Of a stretch of 64,000 nucleotides of DNA, positions 56,805 to 64,000 are shown piece after piece (positions within the stretch are counted from its first letter, which is position 1; each line of letters starts with the position of its first letter). Source of the stretch: Jiangella mangrovi (GTDB lineage: Bacteria; Actinomycetota; Actinomycetes; Jiangellales; Jiangellaceae); NCBI RefSeq assembly GCF_014204975.1, contig NZ_JACHMM010000001.1:3782001-3846000 (forward strand), written 5' to 3'. The position numbers and the translations under genes are program-made. The notes below the pieces were generated by a model. That model was not told the DNA's origin and made no database searches. It saw nothing but the letters and a program-made list of their open reading frames with translations.

Positions 56805-57874
56805 CCGACCCCATGACCGCGCTGGTCCGCCGGGCCGCGCAGCGCAGCGACGACCAGATCGCCGCCCTCACGGGCAGCGCCGCCGAGACGGACCTGATGA
56901 CCCGCATCCTCGCCGAGCCGGCGCCACTGCCCGCCGGTGGCCGCGTCCGGCGGCCGCGCCGCCGGGCCCGCCGGATCGGCACGCTCGCGGGGCTCGCCGC
57001 CGCGGCGTCCGTCGCCGTCACCGCCTTCGTGGCCGTCCAGAGCGACGACGGCGACCGAGTGGCCTGGGCGGCGGAGGCGATCGCGCTGGCCGACGACACC
57101 CCGCGGTTGCTCATCGAGGCCGACGGCTGGCAGGTCGAGGACACCCAGCAGGTGACCGAGGAACGCGGCAGCATGACGTTCACGAACGGTGACCGCGAGC
57201 TGTACCTCGACTGGACTACCACGGTGGACCTCGCCGAGGTCGTCGCGAACCGCGAGGAGAACGGGTGGGTGGGCGAGCCGGCGATCGTGATGGGCCGCGA
57301 GGCGGTCTCGTTCGAGTGGCCGGACGGCCAGCGGAACACCTACTGGCAGCAGGGCGACGCCGTGGTGGAGCTGATGACCTGGAGGTCGCCGATGGACGAC
57401 GACGAGTACGCCGCGCTCCTCGACGCACTCTCGCAGGTCGATGCCGAGACGTGGCTGTCGGCGCTGCCCGGCACGGTGGTCCGGCCCGACGACGCCGCCG
57501 CCGTGATCGGCGAGATGCTGGCCGGGGTGGCACTGCCGGATGGTGTCGCCGTCGCCCCGCCCGCGGGGGCGATGACCCGCGACCAGCTGGCCGGCATCGT
57601 CGAGGCGGATGCGCGGTGCGCGTGGATCGAGGAGTGGATCCGTGCCACCGGCGCCGGCGACGCAGCCGCAGTGACCACCGCCGCGACCGCGTTGAGCGGC
57701 GCCCGCGACTGGCCCGTTCAGGACGAGGCCAGGCCGCTCGAGGCCTCGATCTGGGCCGCCGTCGACCAGCTCGTCGAGGACGGCGTACTGGTCGGCGGCC
57801 ACGAGACGGTCATCGAGGGCGATACCCCGTTCGAGGGCTGGCGGGTCCAGTACCAGTGCCTCGGCCGCGGCTGA
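56801..57874 (+). CDS. Putative sigma-factor partner, single-pass membrane protein
   Basis: The 357-residue protein has a cytoplasmic N-terminus (~1-58, DDQIAALTGSAAETDLMTRI), one transmembrane helix (~59-79) and an external domain of ~275 residues with VAWAAEAIALADDTPRLLIE and AWIEEWIRATGAGDAAAV. The classic zinc anti-sigma HxxxCxxC motif is absent. Its coupling to an ECF gene suggests an anti-sigma or accessory role; members of similar layout are often named CU044_5270-family. Function remains inferred. Confidence 0.72.
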   Translation: MTDPMTALVRRAAQRSDDQIAALTGSAAETDLMTRILAEPAPLPAGGRVRRPRRRARRIGTLAGLAAAASVAVTAFVAVQSDDGDRVAWAAEAIALADDTPRLLIEADGWQVEDTQQVTEERGSMTFTNGDRELYLDWTTTVDLAEVVANREENGWVGEPAIVMGREAVSFEWPDGQRNTYWQQGDAVVELMTWRSPMDDDEYAALLDALSQVDAETWLSALPGTVVRPDDAAAVIGEMLAGVALPDGVAVAPPAGAMTRDQLAGIVEADARCAWIEEWIRATGAGDAAAVTTAATALSGARDWPVQDEARPLEASIWAAVDQLVEDGVLVGGHETVIEGDTPFEGWRVQYQCLGRG

Positions 57875-57886
57875 CCGCCGACGCCG

Positions 57887-58312
57887 TCAGCTCCGGCTCA
57901 GGATGCCCGACCTCGCGATCGCCCAGATGACGAAGATGTCGATGGCGATGATCAGCAGCGCCCAGAACGGGTAGTACGGGATGAAGAAGAAGTTGCTGAT
58001 CGCGCTCACGACGGCGAGTCCGATCGCGATCCCGCCGGCGATCGCACTGCCGGTGAACAGGTAGAACCCGGCCAGCGCGATGAGCACGCCGATGATCAGG
58101 TGCACCCAGCCCCAGGCGGTCGTGTCCAGGTCGAAGGTGTAGTTCGGCAGCACGACGTAGAAGGTGTCGTCGATGATCGCGGCGAGTCCCTCGAACGCCT
58201 GGAACACGCCGATGATGATCATCATCGTGGCGGCGAAGATCACTCCGCCGGTCGCCCAGCCGGACGGCTGCTTGTCTCTGATCTCGTTCGGCGACGTTCG
58301 GAAGTCGGTCAT
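57887..58312 (-). CDS. Four-helix membrane protein, DUF7144-like (second copy)
   Basis: The 141-residue protein is a clear paralogue of the 8119 product: FAATMMIIIGVFQAFEGLAA against FAATMMVLLGAFQALEGLAG, WVHLIIGVLIALAGF against WIHLIAGILLMIAGF, and IWAIARSGIL against IWAIVRSGVF. AGGAGGAGAG precedes the ATG. Site h lies 69 nt upstream. Unlike the first copy it is not followed by an ATPase gene; it is convergent with the sigma-factor operon. Confidence 0.82.
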   Translation of the reverse strand: MTDFRTSPNEIRDKQPSGWATGGVIFAATMMIIIGVFQAFEGLAAIIDDTFYVVLPNYTFDLDTTAWGWVHLIIGVLIALAGFYLFTGSAIAGGIAIGLAVVSAISNFFFIPYYPFWALLIIAIDIFVIWAIARSGILSRS

Positions 58313-58381
58313 GGCTCTCCTCCTGCGCACAGGTGGGGACGTCCCCGCAGCTCACCATCGCGAAGGGGGAGAGCCGGGGCA

Positions 58382-58398
58382 TCACCCCCGCGGGGTGA
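58382..58398. promoter_or_regulatory. TCACCC-N5-GGGTGA palindrome (site h)
   Basis: Perfect copy with spacer CCGCG; flanking A and T extend it to ATCACCCC-CGC-GGGGTGAT. It lies 69 nt upstream of the second DUF7144-like gene. Confidence 0.75.
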
Positions 58399-58452
58399 TC
58401 TCCGCGCAGCGGCCACCCCGGGTCGGCCGGGACGGCGGCCGCGGGCGTCCTC

Positions 58453-58578
58453 GTGGGCCTCGGCGGCGCCGTGCTGGTGCTGACGGCGCTGGCGCGGAAG
58501 TGGCCGCGCCGGTGGCAGTGGCTGGTGGTCGCGGTCGTGCTCGCCGCGGACGTGGCGGTGCTCATGCTGCTGCTCTGA
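58453..58578 (+). CDS. Possible very small two-helix membrane protein or gene remnant
   Basis: From GTG 58453 the frame gives 41 residues with two hydrophobic helices around a basic turn (AVLVLTALARKWPRRWQWLV, then VAVVLAADVAVLMLLL). The protein-like sequence continues upstream to 58399 without an ATG (GTAAAGVLVGLGG), right after site h, so it may be a truncated gene whose start was lost. No ribosome site is visible. Confidence 0.4.
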   Translation: MGLGGAVLVLTALARKWPRRWQWLVVAVVLAADVAVLMLLL

Positions 58579-58585
58579 GCCGGCG

Positions 58586-58885
58586 TCACTCCGCGAGGGT
58601 CAGCTCGACCTCGACGACGTCGCCGTGGTCGACGCGCTCGGCGGTGCGGACCGCCTTCTTCACCGGCAGGACATAGCAGCCGGACGCGGCCTCGGGGAAG
58701 ATCGAGGTGGACCACGAGGTGCGGCCCAGCCTCACCTTCACCCGCAGCGAACCGAACCCCGGGCGGCGCGGACGGGGCAGCTCCTTGATGTCGGCGGACA
58801 CGTCGGCCGGCAGCGTCACGAACGTCCACGAGCCCTCGCCGTCGTGCGGCCACAGCTCCGCCGCGAACGTGTACGTCTGGTCCAC
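58586..58885 (-). CDS. DUF1905-like small beta-barrel protein
   Basis: The 99-residue protein has the DUF1905 pattern: TYTFAAELWPHDGEGSWTFV (substituted for the usual ...G..F...P), LPADVSADIKEL, GFGSLRVKVRLGRTSWSTSI and the terminal VDHGDVVEVELTLAE. The family is found alone or fused to YdeI-type domains; function unknown. Start GTG 58885 is chosen by domain length and lacks a clear ribosome site. Confidence 0.78.
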   Translation of the reverse strand: MDQTYTFAAELWPHDGEGSWTFVTLPADVSADIKELPRPRRPGFGSLRVKVRLGRTSWSTSIFPEAASGCYVLPVKKAVRTAERVDHGDVVEVELTLAE

Positions 58886-58914
58886 CCGCCAAGGATGGCA
58901 CCCGCCGCCGACAG

Positions 58915-60327
58915 TCAGCGGTAACGGGACGACCGCGCCGCCAGCCGGGCCGACACGTCCGCCGCCAGCAGCGCGAGCAGTTCCTGCTCGAGGGCGGCGC
59001 CGACCCGGCGGACGAAGGCGGCCGGCTCGTCGGCGGCATCGGGGTGCTCGGGGACGACGCGGTCGGCGATGCCGTCGCGGACCAGGGCGGCCGCACCGAT
59101 CGCCTGCTCGTCGGCGACGACGGCCGCCCGCGACGGCGACCCGTGCAGGATCTCGGCGGCCCCCTCGGGCGGGAGCGGCGCCAGCCAGCCGTGCTGGGCC
59201 ACGAGCACGCGGTCGGCCGGGAGCAGCGCGAGCGCCGTCCCGCCGCCACCCTGCCCGAGCAGTACGCACACCGTGGGGGAGCGCAGCGCCACCAGGTCGG
59301 CCAGGCACAGCGCGATGCCGCCGGCCAGCCCGCCCTCCTCGGCCTGCCGGGTCGGCGGCGCGCCGGGGGTGTCGACGACGGTGACGAGCGGCAGCCCGAG
59401 CTCGGCGGCGATCCGCATGCCGCGCATGGCCTCACGCAGGCCGGCCGGCCCGAGCACCACGTCCGCGGCGTGGCCGCGCCGGTCCTGGCCCAGCACCACG
59501 CAGGGCGCCCGGCCGAACCGCGCCAGCGCCAGCACGAGCGCGTCGTCGTGCTCGCCGGCCCCCGTGCCGCTGAGCAGCGTGACGTCCGACGCGGCCAGCT
59601 TGAGCAACGCCCGCACACCGGGCCGGCCGGAACGGCGGGAGCGCACGACGGAGTCCCAGGTGCCGGTCGGTGCGAGGGCCGGCTCCGCCGGCACCGGGGT
59701 CGGCAGCGTGAGCTCCTCCGCCACCTCGCCCGACAGCACCGACAGCACCCGGATCGCCACCTCGCGGAGGTCGTCGGGCGGCAGGACGGCGTCGATGAGG
59801 CCGTGCGCGTGCAGGTTCTCGGCCCGCTGGACGCCGGCGGGCAGCTCGCGACCGTAGATCGCCCGCTGCACCCGCGGCCCCAGGAGGCCCACCAGCGCGC
59901 CGGGCTCGGCCGCCGTCACGTGCCCGAGTGACCCCCACGAGGCCAGCACGCCGCCCGTCGTCGGGTGGCGCAGGTACACCAGGTACGGCAGCCCGGCCGA
60001 CCGGTGCACTGCAAGGGCGGACGCGATGCCGGCCATCTTGACGAAGGCTCGCGTGCCCTCCTGCAGCCTGGTCCCGCCGGACGCGGGGGAGGCGAGCAGC
60101 GGCAGCCGTTCCGCCGTCGCACGCTCCACCGCAGCGACCACACGGGCGCTCGCCGTCAGGCCGATGGAGCCGGCGAGGTAGCCGAACTCGCTGGCCACGA
60201 CGGCGACCGCGCGGCCGCCGATGGCGCCCTGGCCGGTGACCACGGACTCGGGCGGCGCTTCGGCGTCCCACGGCCGCCAGCTGCCGCCGTCGAGGACCCG
60301 CTCGATGAGATCGCCGGATTTGATCAT
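58915..60327 (-). CDS. Acyl-CoA carboxylase carboxyltransferase-like protein (fused beta and alpha halves)
   Basis: The 470-residue protein contains both crotonase-like halves: a beta-type half (~50-215, AVVASEFGYLAGSIGLTASA, LLASPASGGTRLQEGTRAFV) and an alpha-type half (~250-460, LVTVVDTPGAPPTRQAEEGG, GGGGTALALLPADRVLVAQH). No zinc-finger of AccD is visible. AAGGGGG lies before ATG 60327. No biotin carboxylase or carrier gene is in view, so it may act with unlinked subunits or as a decarboxylase. It is divergent from the GntR gene, its probable regulator. Confidence 0.82.
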   Translation of the reverse strand: MIKSGDLIERVLDGGSWRPWDAEAPPESVVTGQGAIGGRAVAVVASEFGYLAGSIGLTASARVVAAVERATAERLPLLASPASGGTRLQEGTRAFVKMAGIASALAVHRSAGLPYLVYLRHPTTGGVLASWGSLGHVTAAEPGALVGLLGPRVQRAIYGRELPAGVQRAENLHAHGLIDAVLPPDDLREVAIRVLSVLSGEVAEELTLPTPVPAEPALAPTGTWDSVVRSRRSGRPGVRALLKLAASDVTLLSGTGAGEHDDALVLALARFGRAPCVVLGQDRRGHAADVVLGPAGLREAMRGMRIAAELGLPLVTVVDTPGAPPTRQAEEGGLAGGIALCLADLVALRSPTVCVLLGQGGGGTALALLPADRVLVAQHGWLAPLPPEGAAEILHGSPSRAAVVADEQAIGAAALVRDGIADRVVPEHPDAADEPAAFVRRVGAALEQELLALLAADVSARLAARSSRYR

Positions 60328-60368
60328 ATATGACCCCCTTGTGCCCAAGGAGAATCAGATCATATATT
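60322..60368. promoter_or_regulatory. Paired GATCATATAT elements between carboxyltransferase and GntR genes
   Basis: GATCATATAT occurs at 60322-60331 (over the carboxyltransferase start, with palindrome TCATATATGA at 60324-60333) and 60358-60367 (over a -10, TATATT 60363-60368). Their placement predicts that the GntR protein represses both genes. Confidence 0.7.
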
Positions 60369-60375
60369 GTTCGCC

Positions 60376-61041
60376 GTGGCGACGATGACGTTGCGGATCT
60401 ACGACTCGGTCCGGGAGCGGATCCTCAAGGGGGAGCTGGCTCCGGGCAGCAGGCTGGTCATCAGGTCGCTGGCGCTCGAACACGAGACCAGCGACATACC
60501 GATCCGCGAGGCGCTGCGCATGCTGGAGCGCGACGGGCTGGTCGAGATCCGCCCGTACCGCGGCGCCCGGGTGGTGAACCTGTCGCCGGAGGAGATCGAA
60601 GAGGGCTACCTCATCCGCGGTCACCTCGAGAGCCTGGCCACGCGGACGGCGGTCGGCCACCTCACCGACCAGCACTTCGCCCAGCTCGACCGGTGCCTGC
60701 GCGACATGGGCAAGGCGCTCGACCGCGGCGACGGCCTGGGCTATGCGGAGATCAACCGCGAGTTCCACGGCCTGATCTTCAGCGCGTCGCCGCACCGGCG
60801 CCTGCAGGAGCTCATCGAGAACATCTGGGACGGCCAGCGCGGCTACCAGATGGTGTTCCGGCTCGCGCCGGACTGGCAGTGGACGTCGTACCAGGAGCAC
60901 CAGCAGATCGTGCAGGCCCTGCGCGAAGGCGACGCCGACGCCGCGGCCGAGATCGCGCTGGAGCACAAGCTGGCCGCCGGCCGGGCGCTCATCGCCGGCA
61001 TCCGCGAGGATCTCGCGGCCCGAGCCGAGGAGGGCGCGTGA
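60376..61041 (+). CDS. GntR-family regulator (FadR/FCD subfamily)
   Basis: The ~221-residue protein has an N-terminal winged helix (LRIYDSVRERILKGELAPGS, IPIREALRMLERDGLVEIRP) and a C-terminal FCD ligand domain (YLIRGHLESLATRTAVGHLT, NREFHGLIFSASPHRRL, EHQQIVQALREGDADAAAEI with conserved His). Start: GTG 60376 lies seven bases after a TATATT -10, so it is probably leaderless; ATG 60385 is an alternative. It is coupled to the next gene by GTGA. Confidence 0.9.
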   Translation: MATMTLRIYDSVRERILKGELAPGSRLVIRSLALEHETSDIPIREALRMLERDGLVEIRPYRGARVVNLSPEEIEEGYLIRGHLESLATRTAVGHLTDQHFAQLDRCLRDMGKALDRGDGLGYAEINREFHGLIFSASPHRRLQELIENIWDGQRGYQMVFRLAPDWQWTSYQEHQQIVQALREGDADAAAEIALEHKLAAGRALIAGIREDLAARAEEGA

Positions 61042-61889
61042 CCGGCACGCCGCACGACACGGGATGGCCCGACGGCCACCGCGCCGCCGTCGTCTTCAAC
61101 GTCGCCTACGAGCTGTGGCCCGACGGCGTCGCCCCCGGCTTCAGCCCCATGGGCAACCCGCTGCCGCCCGGCGCGTTCGACACCCAGGCCGCCGACTGGG
61201 CGTCCTACGGGTGGAAGCAGGGCATCTGGCGCATCCTCGACGTGCTGGCCCGCCACGACGTCCGGGCGACCGTCTTCACCAGCGCTCGCGCCGCCGAGGT
61301 GGCACCGGACACCGTCCGGGCCATCGTCGACGGCGGCCACGACCTCTGCGCGCACAGCTACACCCAGGACGTCCTCCCGGTCCTGCTGGACGAGGACGCC
61401 GAGCGCGAGCACATCGCGCTCTGCACGGCACTGCTCGAACCGTTCACGGGGGCACCGATCGAGGGCTGGCTCAGCCCGCGCTGCACGCCGAGCGTCAACA
61501 CCCGCCGGCTGCTGGCCGAGGCCGGCTTCGGCTGGCACGGCGACTGCTTCGACCAGGACCTGCCGTACCTCGACACCGCGGGCGATCGGCCGATCGTCGC
61601 GATGCCGATGACCATGGAGGTCAACGACCTGCCGCTGTACCTGCGGCACGGCAACCCGCCACGCGCCTACTACGACGTCTTCGCCGAGGCCTTCGGCGCC
61701 GCGCTCGACGGCGGCACCGGGCACGTCGACGTCACGGTCCACCCGCACGTCTTCGGGCGCCCGTTCGGCGCCCGCATCCTCGAAGAGATCATCCGGCTGG
61801 TGACCGCCCGCGACGACGTCTGGGTCACCACCAAGAGTGCCCTCGCGCAGCGGGTCCGGACCGGACCGCACGCCGCCGCGGGCCGCTAG
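61038..61889 (+). CDS. Polysaccharide deacetylase/PuuE-type amidohydrolase
   Basis: The 283-residue protein follows the NodB-like fold of PuuE allantoinases and related enzymes: AAVVFNVAYELWPDG, VRATVFTSARAAEVAPD, GHDLCAHSYTQDVLPVLL with metal ligand His residues, and VDVTVHPHVFGRP. The usual first metal ligand region (SDD or NVD) is here NVAYE, as in the PuuE-like subgroup. It probably cleaves an amide of a small metabolite rather than chitin. It overlaps the GntR gene as GTGA. Confidence 0.82.
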   Translation: MTGTPHDTGWPDGHRAAVVFNVAYELWPDGVAPGFSPMGNPLPPGAFDTQAADWASYGWKQGIWRILDVLARHDVRATVFTSARAAEVAPDTVRAIVDGGHDLCAHSYTQDVLPVLLDEDAEREHIALCTALLEPFTGAPIEGWLSPRCTPSVNTRRLLAEAGFGWHGDCFDQDLPYLDTAGDRPIVAMPMTMEVNDLPLYLRHGNPPRAYYDVFAEAFGAALDGGTGHVDVTVHPHVFGRPFGARILEEIIRLVTARDDVWVTTKSALAQRVRTGPHAAAGR

Positions 61890-61947
61890 TCACCTCTCCG
61901 CGCTCACGGGGGGCGCGTCGCTCGTCAGTACGGGTTCCATCTCGCCC

Positions 61948-61986
61948 GGCCGCACCCTGCGCGGCCGCAGCGTGCTCGAAAGCATG
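61948..61986 (+). promoter_or_regulatory. Two adjacent hairpins in the leader of the ABC transporter genes
   Basis: GGCCGC (61948-61953) pairs with 61961-61966, and 61971-61976 pairs with 61981-61986 around a CGAA loop. The second ends close to the AGAGGAG ribosome site of the permease gene. It may modulate translation; no known riboswitch was recognised. Confidence 0.35.
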
Positions 61987-62003
61987 CCTGAGAGGAGTGG
62001 AAG

Positions 62004-62867
62004 ATGACTGATGCCAGGATCGACGTGGCGAGCCCGCACCTCGCGGGCGGCCGCGGCGAGCCGTCCCCGCCGGCCGGAGCCTCGAAGCCGTGGTGGCACC
62101 GCGCCGGGCTGACGACGAGCCGCCGGCGGGCGTTGATCTCGCTGCTGGTCGGGGTCGCGATCTGGGAGTTCGTTGCCCGGGTGCTGGTCGACGGCAGCCT
62201 GTTCTTCGTCCCGCTCACCGACGTCGTCCGGGCCGGCTACGACCTCACCCTGACCGGTGAGCTGCAGCACCACGCCTGGGTGAGCTTCCAGGAGTTCTTC
62301 TACGGCATCATGCTGGCGGTCGTCGTCGGCGTCCCGCTGGGCATGGCGGTCGGCATCAGCGCCCGGGTCCGCGACTACGTGCAGCCGTGGATCTCCGGGT
62401 TCTACTCGACGCCGCTGATCGCGCTGGCGCCACTGTTCATCCTCTGGCTGGGCATCGGCATCGTGTCGAAGGTCGCCGTGGTGTTCGCGATGGCGCTGTT
62501 CCCGATCACCATCAACACGACCGCGGGCATCAAGAACACCGACCAGGACCTCATCGACGTCGCCCGCGCCTTCGGGTACTCGCGCTCGGACATCTTCCGC
62601 AAGGTCCTGCTGCCGTCGGCGCTGTCGTTCATCGTCACCGGCTTCCGCCTCGCCGTCGGCCGCGGCATCGTCGCCGTCGTCGTCGCGGAGTTCTTCGGCT
62701 CCCGCGGCGGGCTGGGCTACCTGATCCTCGTCTCGAGCCAGTCCTTCGCGATGGACCGGCTGCTGCTGGCGGTCCTGCTGCTCGCGTTCACCGGCGTCAT
62801 CGGAATCGGGCTGGTCGGACGGCTGGAGCGCCGGCTCGCCCCCTGGCGGGAGGACATGACGGTATGA
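62004..62867 (+). CDS. ABC transporter permease (SsuC/TauC/ThiX-like)
   Basis: The 287-residue protein has six transmembrane segments and the BPD-type permease EAA motif DVARAFGYSRSDIFRKVLLP, the contact site for the ATPase. The overall sequence fits permeases for nitrate, sulfonate or pyrimidine precursors. AGAGGAG precedes the ATG by seven bases. It overlaps the ATPase gene as ATGA. Confidence 0.92.
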   Translation: MTDARIDVASPHLAGGRGEPSPPAGASKPWWHRAGLTTSRRRALISLLVGVAIWEFVARVLVDGSLFFVPLTDVVRAGYDLTLTGELQHHAWVSFQEFFYGIMLAVVVGVPLGMAVGISARVRDYVQPWISGFYSTPLIALAPLFILWLGIGIVSKVAVVFAMALFPITINTTAGIKNTDQDLIDVARAFGYSRSDIFRKVLLPSALSFIVTGFRLAVGRGIVAVVVAEFFGSRGGLGYLILVSSQSFAMDRLLLAVLLLAFTGVIGIGLVGRLERRLAPWREDMTV

Positions 62868-63688
62868 CGACGACACCCATGGTCAGCATCCGGGACTTCC
62901 GGCTGGTCCGGCAGACCCGCAACGGCTCGCTGCTGGTGCTCGACGACGTCAGCTTCGACGTCGCCGACCGCGAGTTCGTCGCCATCGTCGGGCCCAGCGG
63001 CTGCGGCAAGACCACGCTGCTCAAGTCCATCGACGGGCTGATCCCGCGCACGTCCGGCGAGATCACCGTCAACGGCACCGTCGTCGACAAGCCGGGGCCG
63101 GACCGCGGGTTCGTCTTCCAGATGGACTCGCTGTTCCCCTGGCGGACGGTGCTCGCGAACATCCGGCTCGGGCTCGAGGCCCGCGCCGGCGACCGCGCCA
63201 CGAAGAACCGGATCGCCCGCGACCTCGCCGCGCTGGTGGGGCTGCAGGGCTTCGAGGAGCACTACCCGCACCAGCTGTCCGGCGGCATGCGCCAGCGGGT
63301 GAACGTGGCCCGCGCGCTCGCCGTCGACCCCCAGGTCCTGCTGATGGACGAGCCGTTCAGCAGCCTCGACGCGCAGACCCGCGAGGTGCTGCAGGAGGAG
63401 CTGCTGCGCATCTGGTCCGAGCGCAGCAAGACCGTCATCTTCGTCACGCACCAGATCGACGAGGCCGCCTACCTGGCCGACCGCGTCATCGTGCTCAGCG
63501 CCCGGCCCGGCCGCGTGCGCGCCAGCATCCCGATCGAGCTGCCCCGGCCGCGGACGCTCGAGCTCAAGAGGACCCCAGAGTTCATCGCGATCGTGGACCG
63601 GATCTGGCAGGAGATCGAGCTCAACGACTCCGGCCGGTCCGCCCGCGACGCCGACGACACCCAGGAAGCGAGGGTGAACCATGCGTAG
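62864..63688 (+). CDS. ABC transporter ATP-binding protein (SsuB/TauB/ThiZ-like)
   Basis: The 274-residue protein has Walker A GPSGCGKTTLL, Q-loop VFQMDSLFPW, signature LSGGMRQRVNVARAL, Walker B VLLMDEPFSSLD and H-loop FVTHQIDEA. The sequence is complete. It overlaps both neighbours (4 bp with the permease, 8 bp with the binding protein), so the three proteins are made together. Substrate must be inferred from the binding protein, which is truncated here. Confidence 0.94.
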   Translation: MTTTPMVSIRDFRLVRQTRNGSLLVLDDVSFDVADREFVAIVGPSGCGKTTLLKSIDGLIPRTSGEITVNGTVVDKPGPDRGFVFQMDSLFPWRTVLANIRLGLEARAGDRATKNRIARDLAALVGLQGFEEHYPHQLSGGMRQRVNVARALAVDPQVLLMDEPFSSLDAQTREVLQEELLRIWSERSKTVIFVTHQIDEAAYLADRVIVLSARPGRVRASIPIELPRPRTLELKRTPEFIAIVDRIWQEIELNDSGRSARDADDTQEARVNHA

Positions 63689-64000
63689 GACGACGATGTT
63701 CGCGGCACTGGTCGCATCGATCCTGCTCGCCGCGGCCTGCTCGGGCTCGGGCGACGGCGACGGCGACAGCGCCGACGCGGGCGGGGGTGACGGCGCGACG
63801 GCGGAACCGTCGGCCCCCGCCGAGGACGAGCCCACCGAGTACCCCACGGAGGAGCTGCTGATCGGCTTCGCCGCCCCCAACCAGGTCTACTCGGCCGTGT
63901 ACGTGGCCATGGACCAGGGCTTCTTCGCCGACGAGGGCTTCGACGCCGAGGTCGTGCTGACGCAGAGCTCCACGGGCGCCGTCCAGCAGGCGGCCGCCGG
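63681..64000 (+). CDS. ABC transporter substrate-binding lipoprotein, 3' truncated by window edge
   Basis: The visible 106 residues begin with a lipoprotein signal (MRRTTMFAALVASILLAAAC, lipobox LAAAC with Cys20), then a Gly/Asp/Ala linker and the start of an NMT1/SsuA-type domain: LLIGFAAPNQVYSAVYVAMD, QGFFADEGFDAEVV. Such domains bind pyrimidine precursors, sulfonates, nitrate or similar anions. The ATG overlaps the ATPase stop by eight bases. The rest lies beyond the window. Confidence 0.9.
   Translation, partial: MRRTTMFAALVASILLAAACSGSGDGDGDSADAGGGDGATAEPSAPAEDEPTEYPTEELLIGFAAPNQVYSAVYVAMDQGFFADEGFDAEVVLTQSSTGAVQQAAA

Noticed and set aside
61890-62003. Possible TPP riboswitch before the ABC importer (CCTGAGAGG present)
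   Set aside because: The other conserved TPP elements and their order are absent; only two short hairpins remain.

Overview
The window is very GC-rich, with strong G/C third-position bias, GTG/TTG starts, leaderless promoters and many ATGA/GTGA stop-start overlaps. It carries families typical of Actinobacteria: DUF222-HNH endonuclease, SHOCT and DUF6325-like proteins, PPK2, LAL-type LuxR regulators and ArsR fusions. The gene content would fit a soil or plant-associated actinomycete, possibly near Jiangella, but the genus is a guess. No tRNA, rRNA, CRISPR array, prophage or insertion sequence was seen.

Layout. 1-4.2 kb: a truncated SRAP peptidase, a VOC protein, a metallophosphoesterase and a secreted sialidase-like protein, divergent from a secreted beta-propeller glycosidase (4.4-6.4 kb) across a promoter with a 15-bp palindrome. 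6.4-6.9 kb: a small S1-like protein among strong hairpins. 6.9-14.1 kb: a YcaQ-like glycosylase, then a stress operon (small membrane protein, P-type ATPase, PPK2) and a hydrolase. 14.2-19.7 kb: a giant secreted haem peroxidase with Ca-binding repeats, divergent from a two-component system (20.0-21.8 kb). 21.8-31.5 kb: an MFS exporter, hydrolases, a NYN/OST-HTH RNase-like protein, two GlxA-type regulators, an MBL-fold enzyme, an aldo/keto reductase and a thioesterase. 31.6-36.7 kb: an arsenic/metal island with an ArsR-GNAT fusion, a flavoprotein, an ArsR-CDF pair, ArsC and an ArsR-ArsC fusion, with clear operators.

36.8-44.0 kb holds a translationally coupled cassette that I cannot match to a named system. 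It starts with a LuxR-type regulator whose receiver lacks the phospho-acceptor Asp. Next come a receiver-like protein, an acidic Tyr/Asp-Gly protein, a CxC/CxxC protein, an acidic/basic protein with a terminal Ig-like domain, and a 1350-residue protein. The last joins a subtilisin, an HExxH segment and a region with the metal-ligand pattern of zinc phospholipase C/S1-P1 nucleases, and has an internal Shine-Dalgarno plus ATG at the fusion joint.

44.4-58.9 kb is rich in small stress-type proteins (CYTH, DUF1269, SHOCT, DUF6325-like, DUF7144-like, GAP family) around a LAL-type LuxR regulator. Eight transcription units, seven here and one at 8 kb, carry the same 17-bp intergenic palindrome TCACCC-N5-GGGTGA upstream. 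This implies one regulon built from duplicated gene families, and is the strongest new regulatory signal in the window.

58.9-64.0 kb: a carboxyltransferase, a GntR regulator with paired operators, a polysaccharide-deacetylase-like enzyme and an ABC importer (permease, ATPase, lipoprotein truncated by the window end), which look like a catabolic/uptake locus for an unidentified small molecule.
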